DNA from: Lachnospiraceae bacterium
GTDB lineage: Bacteria > Bacillota > Clostridia > Lachnospirales > Lachnospiraceae
Direction of reading: 5' to 3'
Length of the DNA stretch: 13,604 nt
Assembly (NCBI GenBank): GCA_900753305.1
Contig: CAADYR010000107.1
Coordinates: forward strand, 1 to 13,604
Part shown: piece by piece, positions 1-7,329 of the stretch
Position numbering within the stretch: the first letter of the stretch is position 1
Layout of the letters: each line of letters begins with the position of its first letter
Program-made: the position numbers and the translations under genes
Notes under the pieces: generated by a model
What the model saw: only the letters and a program-made list of their open reading frames with translations
Database searches by the model: none
What the model was told of the DNA's origin: nothing

Positions 1-24
1 CACTAATAGGTCGAGGGCTTATCC
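1..24 (+). rRNA. 3' end of 23S rRNA (partial)
   Basis: The first bases (ACTAATAGGTCGAGGGCTTA and the following TCC) match the highly conserved 3' terminus of bacterial 23S rRNA. Only this end lies in the window. The exact mature 3' end, near position 23-24, is estimated from family knowledge and cannot be fixed from sequence alone. Confidence 0.85.
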
Positions 25-241
25 GGGAAGGCACAGGAAAGAGATACAGTGGATGAAGAAGGATTGAGGTTCGCTTGAAAGACGGTGGAAGCATTTACTG
101 CTGATGCCGGATGAAGAGACTTGAAGTTGTGCATAATAATGATACAACAGAGAGCGAAGCGAACAGTTGTATTCGGTTTTGAGGGAATACGTTCCAAATG
201 GAATGATAGTTTCGTTTATCTATATATTTAATTTATGTTAG
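25..241 (+). other. rRNA operon trailer, no 5S rRNA seen
   Basis: This stretch follows the 23S end and holds no credible coding region, tRNA or 5S rRNA. A 7-bp inverted repeat (ATACAAC at 142-148, GTTGTAT at 166-172) can form a hairpin. A second pairing, GTTCGCTT at 69-76 with AAGCGAAC at 157-164, lies partly in its loop. The bases near 174-196 (GGTTTTGAGGGAATACGTTCC) resemble the 'GTTTTGAGGGAAC' spacer motif that I recall downstream of 23S genes in other Firmicutes; this is from memory and not checked. These elements may take part in rRNA processing (inference). Confidence 0.5.
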
Positions 242-266
242 AATCCTGTTTTATGCAGGATTTTTT
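242..266 (+). terminator. Intrinsic terminator of the rRNA operon
   Basis: A perfect 7-bp stem (AATCCTG 242-248 with CAGGATT 256-262) around a 7-base loop leads into a run of six T (261-266). This is a standard Rho-independent terminator and probably separates the rRNA transcript from the phosphomutase operon. The 168 bases between it and the next gene contain only weak promoter-like matches, for example TTGTCT at 283 with TAACAT at 306. Confidence 0.8.
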
Positions 267-434
267 GTATTATATGCATCTATTGTCTTTTAAGAATATT
301 TATGGTAACATGTAACTGTTCAGAATTACTTAAATTGCAATATTATAGGATTGTACATATGCTGTCTGAATGATTACATATTGAATAAAAGAAAGGATGC
401 AGTACTCATAGTTTGAGACAACAGGGTAAATAGA

Positions 435-1937
435 ATGCAGAATTTAATGAAATTACAAAATGGAAGCGATATAAGAGGAATTGCGTGTGAAGGTGTTGCA
501 GGAGAAGAAGTTAACTTAACACCTGAAGCAGGTAATTTGATTGGTGGAGCTTTTGCAATCTGGTTAGGTCGTAAGAAAGGTAAGGCAACGAAGGAGCTTA
601 GAATCGGAATCGGGCATGATTCACGTATTACGGCACAATCATTATATGAGGCTGCTGCAGAGGGACTTACATCACAGGGAGTAACTGTGTATGACTGTGG
701 GCTTGTTTCTACACCATCAATGTTCATGACGACTGTATTTGAGGAATTTCGATTTGATGGTTCCATTATGATCACAGCAAGTCACTTACCATTTAATAGA
801 AATGGATATAAATTCTTTGACCGTGATGGCGGTTTGGAACATGATGATATTACGGAAGTATTGCGTATTGCTTCTGAGCTTTCAGTGCAGAAGGCGGATT
901 TGTCACATGTGGAGAAGGTTGACAGTATTTCTGTATATTGTAATTTCTTACAGGATAAAATAAAGAAAAGTATACAGGCAGAGCAGTATGATGAACCATT
1001 AAAGGGATTGCACGTTGTAGTAGATACCGGTAATGGAGCAGGTGGATTTTTTGTTGAAAAGGTTCTGAAACCATTAGGCGCAGATACGTCAGGAAGTCAG
1101 TTCCTGGAGCCTGATGGTCATTTTCCTAACCATATTCCTAATCCGGAAAATAAGCAGGCAATGGATGCAATAAGAAGTGCAGTATTAGCTAATCATGCAG
1201 ATCTTGGTATTATTTTTGATACGGATGTGGATAGAATGTCTGCAGTGCTTCCAAATGGAGAAGAGGTAAACAGAGATGCAATCATTGCAATGATGACTGC
1301 GATTATTGCTGCAGATTATCCTGGTGGAACAATTGTCACAGACTCAGTCACAAGTGACAGGCTGACGCGATTTATTGAAAGCATTGGCATGAAACAGCAT
1401 AGATATATGCGTGGTTACAAGAATGTAATCAATGAATCTATTCGGTTAAATAAAGAAGGAATCGTATCTCCGCTTGCCATCGAGACATCCGGACATGGCG
1501 CATTAAGTGAGAACTATTTCCTCGATGATGGTGCATATATGGCAGTGAAGCTTTTGATCGCACTTGCAAAGGCGGCAAAAGAAGGAAAGACATTAGCCTC
1601 TTTTATAGATAAACTTGAGAAAGGATACGAAGAAAGAGAATATCGTTTCAAGATTACGGGAGAAGACTTTAAAGAATATGGCAAGCAGGTACTTACTGCA
1701 TTTGAGAACAGAGTAAAAGAAAAAGGTTACGCAATTGCACCTAACTCTTATGAAGGTATCCGTATTACATTTGACAGTGATGAAGTAAAGGGTTGGCTTC
1801 TTCTCAGAATGTCTTTACATGATCCGCAGATGCCTTTAAATGTAGAAGGTGTAAGAGAGGGAGACTGTGATAAACTGTATGATATTGTAATAGAGTTATT
1901 AGATGGATTTGACAGATTAGTAGTACCCGCAGAATAA
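435..1937 (+). CDS. Phosphohexomutase (phosphomannomutase/phosphoglucomutase)
   Basis: A 500-residue member of the alpha-D-phosphohexomutase superfamily, cytoplasmic, which moves phosphate between C6 and C1 of a hexose to supply sugar-1-phosphate for nucleotide sugars. The active-site serine loop is TASHLP (Ser116), the metal-binding loop is DTDVDR (262-267), and the sugar-specificity loop ETSGH is at 350-354. The C-terminal phosphate-binding region reads RMSLHDPQMPL (from Arg458) instead of the common SNTEP-type loop. Whether mannose- or glucose-phosphate is the substrate cannot be decided, so no symbol is given. The ATG at 435 has a weak ribosome site (AGGGT); ATG 447 is an alternative. The gene is first of a co-directional group, with ispF starting 22 bases after its stop. 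Confidence 0.88.
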   Translation: MQNLMKLQNGSDIRGIACEGVAGEEVNLTPEAGNLIGGAFAIWLGRKKGKATKELRIGIGHDSRITAQSLYEAAAEGLTSQGVTVYDCGLVSTPSMFMTTVFEEFRFDGSIMITASHLPFNRNGYKFFDRDGGLEHDDITEVLRIASELSVQKADLSHVEKVDSISVYCNFLQDKIKKSIQAEQYDEPLKGLHVVVDTGNGAGGFFVEKVLKPLGADTSGSQFLEPDGHFPNHIPNPENKQAMDAIRSAVLANHADLGIIFDTDVDRMSAVLPNGEEVNRDAIIAMMTAIIAADYPGGTIVTDSVTSDRLTRFIESIGMKQHRYMRGYKNVINESIRLNKEGIVSPLAIETSGHGALSENYFLDDGAYMAVKLLIALAKAAKEGKTLASFIDKLEKGYEEREYRFKITGEDFKEYGKQVLTAFENRVKEKGYAIAPNSYEGIRITFDSDEVKGWLLLRMSLHDPQMPLNVEGVREGDCDKLYDIVIELLDGFDRLVVPAE

Positions 1938-1959
1938 CTATGTGAAAAGAGGAATGTGT

Positions 1960-2502
1960 ATGAGAATAGGAATGGGATATGATGTTCATAAATTAGTGGA
2001 AAACAGACCGCTCATTATAGGTGGAGTGGAAATACCATATCATTTGGGTTTATTGGGACATTCAGATGCAGATGTATTATTACATGCTGTTATGGATGCA
2101 TTACTTGGGGCTGCTGCATTAGGAGATATTGGCAAGCATTTTCCGGATACAGATGAAGCATATAAAGGAATATCCAGTATGGTCTTATTAGAGAAAGTCG
2201 GTGATCTGTTAGAAGAGAAAATGTTCCTGATTGAGTACATTGATGCAACGATCATTGCGCAAGCGCCTAAAATGCGCCCTTATATTGATACAATGCGTGA
2301 AAATATTGCACATGCATTGAAGATAGATATCAGTCAGGTAAATGTAAAAGCAACAACAGAAGAGGGACTTGGTTTTACCGGAGAGGGGCTGGGAATCTCT
2401 TCACAGGCTATTTGCATGTTGACAACGCCCAGAGAAGCTTATTCATCTGATGTAGGAAATCAAATGGCTTGTGCCGGCTGCCGTGGGTGTGCAGTACAGT
2501 AA
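1960..2502 (+). CDS. ispF: 2-C-methyl-D-erythritol 2,4-cyclodiphosphate synthase with Cys-rich C-terminal tail
   Basis: IspF converts CDP-ME 2-phosphate to MEcPP in the non-mevalonate isoprenoid pathway and works as a cytoplasmic trimer. The expected zinc ligands Asp8, His10 and His42 are present (GYDVH, LLHAV), as are the HSDAD motif at 34-38, GDIGKHFPDTD from 56, and the C-terminal ATTEEGLGFTG from 131. ATG 1960 is preferred over the upstream GTG 1942 because AAGAGGA at 1947-1953 sits at proper spacing and the protein then begins MRIGMGYD as in the family. IspF proteins usually end near residue 157. This one has 180 residues, the extra part ending in CAGCRGC (Cys171, 174, 177). The tail is in frame and its role is unknown. 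The next gene starts 5 bases after the stop. Confidence 0.95.
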   Translation: MRIGMGYDVHKLVENRPLIIGGVEIPYHLGLLGHSDADVLLHAVMDALLGAAALGDIGKHFPDTDEAYKGISSMVLLEKVGDLLEEKMFLIEYIDATIIAQAPKMRPYIDTMRENIAHALKIDISQVNVKATTEEGLGFTGEGLGISSQAICMLTTPREAYSSDVGNQMACAGCRGCAVQ

Positions 2503-2507
2503 AAGAT

Positions 2508-3593
2508 ATGGAACAGGTCATACGGGCTGAGGCTGCTGAGTATAGAATTCGCAGCAGAATAGAGCAGGAATATGATGTAATAACGCAGAACCGTGAGGAA
2601 GAAATATTATTTCAGATTCAGAAAGACAGACCTGAAACTGTTGCAGTGCTGAAATGCTGCTCGGCTGCTATGAGGAGAATGCCTGCCATATCATCTTCCA
2701 ATCATTTATTGGGTATGGCAGATATGGTGAGGGCAGATACGGGTGTCCTTATAATGAATGACACGGATGAGAAGGATCATGACAAAGTGATGCATGCAAT
2801 TCTGGCTTATCAGAATGCTGCTAAAATCCCCTGTATATTGACATTTACAAGGAATATACAGCAGTTTGAAAGATATGGATTCGGGATGATATCCCAGAAA
2901 ACGGAATATCGGGTGAATGATCTGATCATAAAGAGCGATGCCCTGATACAGGCACGGATCAGGGGAAGTATAGAACTGGTTCCTTCCTATGTGAGATTAG
3001 CAGCACTTAGGAAAGACAATCTGATGAATCTCGCATATTTTGCCAATTCGGTTCTGAGCAGAAACTATGGATTTTTTATGATACGGAGTGCCGTCTACTT
3101 TGAAAAATTATTATTGGAGATGGAAAACAGAGGCGGCGGTGTCTATCAGATCATGGAATATGGTAAGATGTTGGGATATCTTGCGGTAGACAGTGATGGA
3201 CGGGTAAGAGATGCTGTGTTTGAGAATGATTTTGACAGGGAACGTTATCTGATCAGACAAAGTAAAGATAAAGTAGCTGTTATGGCGAGAATCACCAATA
3301 TGGATCAAATGCTCATGCATGTGGCAAGCAAAGGAAATGTCAGAATTGCGCTTTCGTTAAAAGACGAAATATATGAACAGAATGATGGATTGTTTATATG
3401 GTATCTGGACGAAAAAGGCAGTCGTCTGGAACGTGTGGAACAAAGTGCACGGAATCCGTTTCATCCTGAGCTGTCCATCACAGCAGCGCAGATGGTTTCT
3501 TTCATTTTTGGACAAGGCAAGTTGAAAGAAAACCTGAAATTTGATAGTATATACTTATTGGAGCCGGTTTTTGTAAATGAAACCGAGGTATAA
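2508..3593 (+). CDS. Divergent Eis-like GNAT/SCP2-type protein, acetyltransferase activity doubtful
   Basis: A 361-residue protein whose layout resembles Eis-type N-acetyltransferases. The N-terminal GNAT-like part ends with an ERYGF motif (121-125), comparable to the 'yRrFGF' of Eis. A second GNAT-like part spans about 175-240 (RNYGFFMIRSAVYFEKLL, MLGYLAV). A C-terminal sterol-carrier-protein-like part spans about 258-355 (VMARITNMDQML, SITAAQMVSFIFG, PVFVNE). The acetyl-CoA pyrophosphate-binding signature (R/Q-x-x-G-x-G/A), expected just before about residue 95, is not visible; that stretch reads NDTDEKDHDKV. The protein may therefore be a pseudoenzyme or use a changed cofactor site. The assignment rests on remembered family patterns. 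ATG 2508 lies 5 bases after ispF without a clear ribosome site, which suggests translational coupling; TTG 2469 would overlap ispF. Confidence 0.6.
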   Translation: MEQVIRAEAAEYRIRSRIEQEYDVITQNREEEILFQIQKDRPETVAVLKCCSAAMRRMPAISSSNHLLGMADMVRADTGVLIMNDTDEKDHDKVMHAILAYQNAAKIPCILTFTRNIQQFERYGFGMISQKTEYRVNDLIIKSDALIQARIRGSIELVPSYVRLAALRKDNLMNLAYFANSVLSRNYGFFMIRSAVYFEKLLLEMENRGGGVYQIMEYGKMLGYLAVDSDGRVRDAVFENDFDRERYLIRQSKDKVAVMARITNMDQMLMHVASKGNVRIALSLKDEIYEQNDGLFIWYLDEKGSRLERVEQSARNPFHPELSITAAQMVSFIFGQGKLKENLKFDSIYLLEPVFVNETEV

Positions 3594-3604
3594 GGAGGAA
3601 ATGT

Positions 3605-4336
3605 ATGTCATTAATTACAACACCACATATTAACGCTGAAGCAGATGCTTTTGGCAAAACAGTACTGATGCCGGGAGATCCGCTGCGTTCTAAATTTATA
3701 GCAGAAAATTATCTGGAGAATGCCCAGCTTGTGAATAATATCAGAGGAATCCAGGGATATACAGGTACTTATAAGGGAACCAAAGTCAGTGTGATGGCAA
3801 GTGGTATGGGAATGCCGACCATTGGAATCTATTCTTATGAACTGTTCCAGTTCTTTGGCGTAGACAATATTATGAGAATTGGCTCTACAGGTGCTTTACA
3901 GGAGAATGTAAAAGTAAGAGATATCATTATTGGTATGGGAGCCTGCACCAATTCCAATTATGCAAGCCAGTATAGACTTGCTGGAACCTTTGCACCAATT
4001 GCAAGCTATCCTCTTATGAAAGAAGCAATTAAACAGGCAGAGCAGTTACATGCTTCATATCATGTTGGTAATATCCTTTCTTCTGATACCTTTTATTCAG
4101 ATGATAAGACTGCAACAGCAGGATGGCAGAAGATGGGCGTATTATGTGTAGAAATGGAAGCAGCAGCATTGTATATGAATGCAGCCAGAACAGGTAAGAA
4201 TGCCCTTGCGATCCTGACCGTATCTGATCATATGATCACAGGAGAGGAAACAACGGCTGAAGAAAGACAGAATTCCTTTACACAGATGATGGAGATCGCA
4301 CTGAACACAGCAGTAGAGTTAGAACATACGAAATAG
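3605..4336 (+). CDS. deoD: Purine nucleoside phosphorylase, DeoD type
   Basis: A 243-residue hexameric-type (high molecular mass) purine nucleoside phosphorylase. It splits purine (deoxy)ribonucleosides with phosphate into base and sugar-1-phosphate, in the cytoplasm, for purine salvage. The sequence follows Escherichia coli DeoD closely: TPHINAEADAF at the start, the phosphate-binding GDPLRSK (24-30), RIGSTGAL (91-98), the ribose-binding VEMEA (182-186) and the catalytic Asp208 in VSDH. Length is typical of the family. The start at 3605 has an excellent Shine-Dalgarno, AAGGAGG at 3592-3598. It lies 11 bases after the Eis-like gene, so it is probably the last gene of that operon. A separate promoter begins 3 bases after its stop codon, and no hairpin terminator is visible between them. 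Confidence 0.96.
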   Translation: MSLITTPHINAEADAFGKTVLMPGDPLRSKFIAENYLENAQLVNNIRGIQGYTGTYKGTKVSVMASGMGMPTIGIYSYELFQFFGVDNIMRIGSTGALQENVKVRDIIIGMGACTNSNYASQYRLAGTFAPIASYPLMKEAIKQAEQLHASYHVGNILSSDTFYSDDKTATAGWQKMGVLCVEMEAAALYMNAARTGKNALAILTVSDHMITGEETTAEERQNSFTQMMEIALNTAVELEHTK

Positions 4337-4339
4337 GCG

Positions 4340-4368
4340 TTGACAAATTCAGTTTTTTTGCATATCCT
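4340..4368 (+). promoter_or_regulatory. Sigma-A type promoter for the cysE T-box operon
   Basis: A perfect -35 box, TTGACA (4340-4345), is followed after 17 bases by TATCCT (4363-4368), a 4 of 6 match to the -10 box. TATACT at 4368-4373 is a better hexamer but would need a 22-base spacer. Transcription would begin near 4375, just ahead of the T-box leader, with the promoter starting 3 bases after the deoD stop. Confidence 0.7.
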
Positions 4369-4374
4369 ATACTA

Positions 4375-4645
4375 AGAAGTTATTCCTGAGAAATAAATAC
4401 GTAAAGGCATGGAACGAAAGAGTAAGTGATCTTAAGCGTACAGAGAGAGGATGTCATTGGTTGAGAGCATCCTTGTGCAGAGGGTTGCCCAAGTGCATTC
4501 GGGAGCTGATTTTGTGAAGCAGCGAGGCTGTTAGCAGGATACGTATCGCGCACGTTACGCGCATGAGTGTTGGATATATGTATCCTTTAATAGAGTGGAA
4601 CCGCGGATAAATTCGTCTCTTGATGAGTTTATTCGCGGTATTTTA
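4375..4645 (+). promoter_or_regulatory. T-box riboswitch leader, tRNA-Cys responsive
   Basis: The conserved T-box sequence AGAGTGGAACCGCGG (4592-4606) sits immediately before a terminator. Upstream, the stem I features AGAGAG (4442-4447), an apical stem GGATG/CATCC (4449-4453 with 4468-4472) and a specifier region AAGTGCATTC are visible. The specifier codon is TGC (4494-4496), coding cysteine. The bulge TGGA (4595-4598) would pair with the tRNA end UCCA, and a U discriminator base is characteristic of tRNA-Cys, so two independent positions agree. A third long stem joins 4537-4547 with 4573-4585. Uncharged tRNA-Cys should stabilise the antiterminator, AGAG (4592-4595) pairing with the CTCT at 4617-4620, and switch on cysE-cysS and the genes after them. 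Confidence 0.93.
4601..4645 (+). terminator. T-box regulated terminator
   Basis: CCGCGGATAAA (4601-4611) pairs with TTTATTCGCGG (4628-4638) over 11 bp with one G-T wobble, with an inner CTC/GAG, followed by a T-rich stretch (TATTTTA). The 5' arm shares bases with the T-box motif, so the terminator and antiterminator are mutually exclusive, as expected for this riboswitch class. Confidence 0.85.
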
Positions 4646-4666
4646 GTGTGAAAAGTAGAAGAAAGC

Positions 4667-5353
4667 ATGGTGATAGGGATGGGATTTTTGAAAAACATCA
4701 AAAATGAGATCAGGGTGATTCGGGAGAGAGATCCGGCAATTCATTCGGATATGGAAGTTTTTCTTTATCCTAGCTTTAAGGTAATGATGCATTATCGAAT
4801 TGCACATAAATTATATGAAAAAGGTCACTATTTCCTGGCAAGGTGGGTTTCACAGCGTGGTGTGCGCAAAACAGGGATTGAAATACATCCGGGTGCACAG
4901 ATTGGTGAAAATTTCTTTATTGATCATGGAAATGGTGTTATTATAGGAGAAACTGCAATTGTGGGAAATAATGTTACCCTGTATCAGGGAGTAACATTAG
5001 GTGGTACTGGTAAAGAACATGGGAAGAGACACCCGACCATCGGAGATAATGTTATGATCAGTGCAGGTGCCAAGGTACTTGGATCATTTACCATAGGAGA
5101 AAATTCCAAGATCGGTGCCGGCAGCGTGGTGCTGGAGGCAGTTCCACCTAACTGCACAGTAGTTGGTGTACCGGGCAGGATTGTAAAAAGAAATAATCAG
5201 AAGCTGGTAAGAGAAGATATGAATCAGGTCGATCTTCCGGATCCGGTAAACGAAGATATTAAGGCGCTGCAGCATGCTAATTCTGAAATGACCAATCGGA
5301 TCATTGAATTGGAACAGGAGATCAAACAGCTTAGAAAGCATCAGGCAGAATAG
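4667..5353 (+). CDS. cysE: Serine O-acetyltransferase
   Basis: CysE transfers acetyl from acetyl-CoA to L-serine, the first step of cysteine synthesis. This is a 228-residue cytoplasmic protein. An N-terminal helical part contains RDPA (Asp22). A left-handed beta-helix of hexapeptide repeats spans about 73-172, with the catalytic Asp86-His87 (FIDHGNG), His122 (RHP) and the cofactor loop LGGTGKEHGK. Residues 197-228 form a likely coiled coil (leucine and isoleucine at heptad spacing) ending in QAE. The terminal isoleucine that inserts into the active site of CysK in enterobacterial CysE is absent. ATG 4667 follows a weak GAAGAAAG. ATG 4679 gives the more familiar MGFLKNIK start but has poorly spaced signals. 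The T-box directly upstream matches the product's pathway. Confidence 0.95.
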   Translation: MVIGMGFLKNIKNEIRVIRERDPAIHSDMEVFLYPSFKVMMHYRIAHKLYEKGHYFLARWVSQRGVRKTGIEIHPGAQIGENFFIDHGNGVIIGETAIVGNNVTLYQGVTLGGTGKEHGKRHPTIGDNVMISAGAKVLGSFTIGENSKIGAGSVVLEAVPPNCTVVGVPGRIVKRNNQKLVREDMNQVDLPDPVNEDIKALQHANSEMTNRIIELEQEIKQLRKHQAE

Positions 5354-5377
5354 TTATATAAAGGAGATTTTACAGAG

Positions 5378-6799
5378 ATGGAAAACAAATTATCATTTTA
5401 TAATACGCTTACGAGAAAAGTAGAACAGTTTATACCGAATGTGGATGGAAAGGTTGCCATGTATACATGTGGTCCTACAGTATATCATTATGCACACATT
5501 GGTAATCTCAGAAGTTATATCATGGAAGATATTCTGGAGAAGACTTTACGCTACATTGGCTATGATGTGAAGCGTGTCATGAATATTACTGATGTAGGAC
5601 ATTTATCCAGTGATGCAGATACTGGCGAGGATAAAATGTTAAAGGGTGCTAAAAGAGAACATAAGACAGTTATGGAGATTGCAAAGTTCTATACAGATGC
5701 CTTTTTCTCAGATTGTGGCAAGCTTAATATCAAGACTCCGGATGTAGTAGAACCGGCTACGAATTGTATTCCTGAATTTATTCATATGATCACTGTCCTT
5801 CTGGAAAAAGGATATGCGTATGAAGCAGGTGGAAATATTTATTTTGATACTTCCAAATTAAAAGATTATTATGTATTTTCAAGCCAAAGCGAGAAAGAAC
5901 TGATGGTTGGTGTACGTGATGATGTAGACGAAGATGAGAACAAGAAGAATAAAAGTGACTTTGTACTCTGGTTCACAAAGTCTAAATTCGATTCCCAGGA
6001 ATTAAAATGGGATAGCCCATGGGGTGTTGGATATCCGGGATGGCATATTGAATGTTCCTGTATCAGTATGAAACATTTGGGTGAATATATGGATATTCAC
6101 TGTGGTGGTGTTGACAATATTTTCCCACACCATACAAATGAAATTGCACAGAGTGAGTCCTATTTAGGTCATAAATGGTGTAATTATTGGTTCCATGTGC
6201 ATCATCTAAATGATAAGTCAGGTAAGATGAGCAAATCTAAGGGCGATTTCCTGACAGTATCTTTACTGGAAGAAAAAGGTTATGATCCTTTAGTATACAG
6301 ATTGTTCTGTCTGCAGTCTCATTACCGTAAGCCATTGGAATTCTCTTATGAAGTACTGGATAATATGAGCGCAGCTTATGATAAACTTGTGAAAAAAATC
6401 GGTTCTTTGCAGCAGGACGGTGACATTGACCAGGAAGCTTTCAAACAGTATCGTGATAAATTTGAAGCTGCTTTATGTGATGATCTGAATACATCTATGG
6501 CGATCACTGTATTATATGACATGCTCAAGGCTGATATTTCAGATGCAACGAAGTTTGCTTTGGCGCAGAGTTTTGATGAGGTATTGTCATTAAATCTGAC
6601 TACTGCACATGCAGCAAAACAGCAGGATAATGGTGTTGATGCAGAATTAGAGAGTTATGTTCTGGCAAAGATAGAAGAACGTAAGGCTGCCAAGAAGGAG
6701 AAAGACTTTGCAAAGGCAGATGCGATCAGAGCAGAACTTCTGGATAAAGGAATTGTACTGGAAGATACACGAGAGGGTGTAAAATGGAAGAAAATCTGA
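5378..6799 (+). CDS. cysS: Cysteinyl-tRNA synthetase
   Basis: A class I aminoacyl-tRNA synthetase that charges tRNA-Cys, 473 residues, full length. The HIGH-type motif is HIGN (40-43) within PTVYHYAHIGNLRS, and the second signature KMSKS is at 283-287. The zinc ligands that recognise the cysteine thiol are Cys31, Cys226, His251 and Glu255, in the order known for the family. The C-terminal third holds the DALR-type helical and anticodon-binding regions (QYRDKFEAALCDDLNTSMA and ending GVKWKKI). AAGGAG at 5361-5366 precedes the ATG. The gene is 24 bases after cysE and under the same T-box, so one signal, uncharged tRNA-Cys, controls both the supply and the use of cysteine. Confidence 0.98.
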   Translation: MENKLSFYNTLTRKVEQFIPNVDGKVAMYTCGPTVYHYAHIGNLRSYIMEDILEKTLRYIGYDVKRVMNITDVGHLSSDADTGEDKMLKGAKREHKTVMEIAKFYTDAFFSDCGKLNIKTPDVVEPATNCIPEFIHMITVLLEKGYAYEAGGNIYFDTSKLKDYYVFSSQSEKELMVGVRDDVDEDENKKNKSDFVLWFTKSKFDSQELKWDSPWGVGYPGWHIECSCISMKHLGEYMDIHCGGVDNIFPHHTNEIAQSESYLGHKWCNYWFHVHHLNDKSGKMSKSKGDFLTVSLLEEKGYDPLVYRLFCLQSHYRKPLEFSYEVLDNMSAAYDKLVKKIGSLQQDGDIDQEAFKQYRDKFEAALCDDLNTSMAITVLYDMLKADISDATKFALAQSFDEVLSLNLTTAHAAKQQDNGVDAELESYVLAKIEERKAAKKEKDFAKADAIRAELLDKGIVLEDTREGVKWKKI

Positions 6800-7221
6800 G
6801 TATAATAAAGGAAATCCATCAACAGTTCGGGGAAACAAAGAACGATATCAGGGCATATTCACCTTTGACATTTGCTTATATTGGTGATGCAGTATATGAA
6901 ATGGTGATTAGAACTCTGGTTGTTGAAAAAGGACAGCAGGCAGTACATGCACTGCATAAACAGACAACGAAAATTGTATGTGCTGCAACACAGGCTGCTA
7001 TGATAGATGCTTTGCAGGATATTATGACTCCTGAAGAGCAGGATATTTTCAGACGTGGGAAGAACAGTAAGATCAATTCTTCTGCCAAAAATATGAGCCT
7101 GGAAGATTATCGTAAAGCTACCGGATTCGAGGCAGTATGCGGTTATCTGTATTTACAGGGACAGACTGCACGAATTGTTGAGATGGTCAGGACTGGCCTG
7201 GACAGGCTGGAATTAATGTAA
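6784..7221 (+). CDS. mrnC: Mini-ribonuclease III
   Basis: A 145-residue protein made of an RNase III catalytic domain without the double-stranded-RNA-binding domain, as in B. subtilis MrnC, which trims the ends of 23S rRNA precursors. The signature YIGDAVYEMVIR places the catalytic acids at Asp35 and Glu39, and ATGFEAVCGYLYL supplies Glu116 near the C-terminus. A basic RRGKNSK segment (90-96) is typical of the family. The start overlaps the end of cysS by 16 bases, and GAGAGGG inside cysS serves as the ribosome site, indicating translational coupling. The cysS-mrnC-rlmB order is conserved in Firmicutes. Confidence 0.95.
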   Translation: MEENLSIIKEIHQQFGETKNDIRAYSPLTFAYIGDAVYEMVIRTLVVEKGQQAVHALHKQTTKIVCAATQAAMIDALQDIMTPEEQDIFRRGKNSKINSSAKNMSLEDYRKATGFEAVCGYLYLQGQTARIVEMVRTGLDRLELM

Positions 7222-7234
7222 GAAATGGTAAACA

Positions 7235-7256
7235 GTGTGAAAATAATTTTTCACAC
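7235..7256 (+). repeat. Perfect 9-bp inverted repeat (hairpin) between mrnC and rlmB
   Basis: GTGTGAAAA (7235-7243) and TTTTCACAC (7248-7256) are perfect complements around the loop TAAT. No T-run follows, so it is not a standard terminator. It could be an RNA processing or stability element, or an operator; no experimental parallel is known to me. Confidence 0.6.
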
Positions 7257-7267
7257 ACGGGGTTGTG

Positions 7268-7316
7268 TCTGTGCGCACCGGGCATAAACCTTGAATGCGT
7301 AAAAAGTGTGCGCAGA
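7268..7316 (+). repeat. Imperfect GC-rich inverted repeat overlapping the rlmB leader
   Basis: TCT-GT-GCGCAC (7268-7278) can pair with GTGCGC-AGA (7308-7316), a 9-bp stem with a 2-base bulge closing a 29-base loop. It ends 14 bases before the chosen rlmB start, so the structure could influence rlmB translation (inference). Confidence 0.4.
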
Positions 7317-7329
7317 AATGTGGATTAAT

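Noticed and set aside
25..241. 5S rRNA or tRNA after the 23S end.
   Set aside because: None of the conserved 5S blocks and no tRNA cloverleaf or T-loop (GTTCRA) pattern was found in this stretch by eye.
391..411. A tiny frame, ATG CAG TAC TCA TAG, just after GAAAGG ahead of the phosphomutase gene, considered as a leader peptide.
   Set aside because: The ribosome-like sequence directly abuts the ATG with no spacing, and four codons are not meaningful.
374..775. Minus-strand open frame across the start of the phosphomutase gene, and similar antisense frames inside other genes.
   Set aside because: They mirror well-supported coding genes and show no family features.
2469..2507. Upstream TTG start for the Eis-like protein, giving an overlap with ispF.
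   Set aside because: It would add 13 residues read from the IspF tail in another frame, and no ribosome site supports it.
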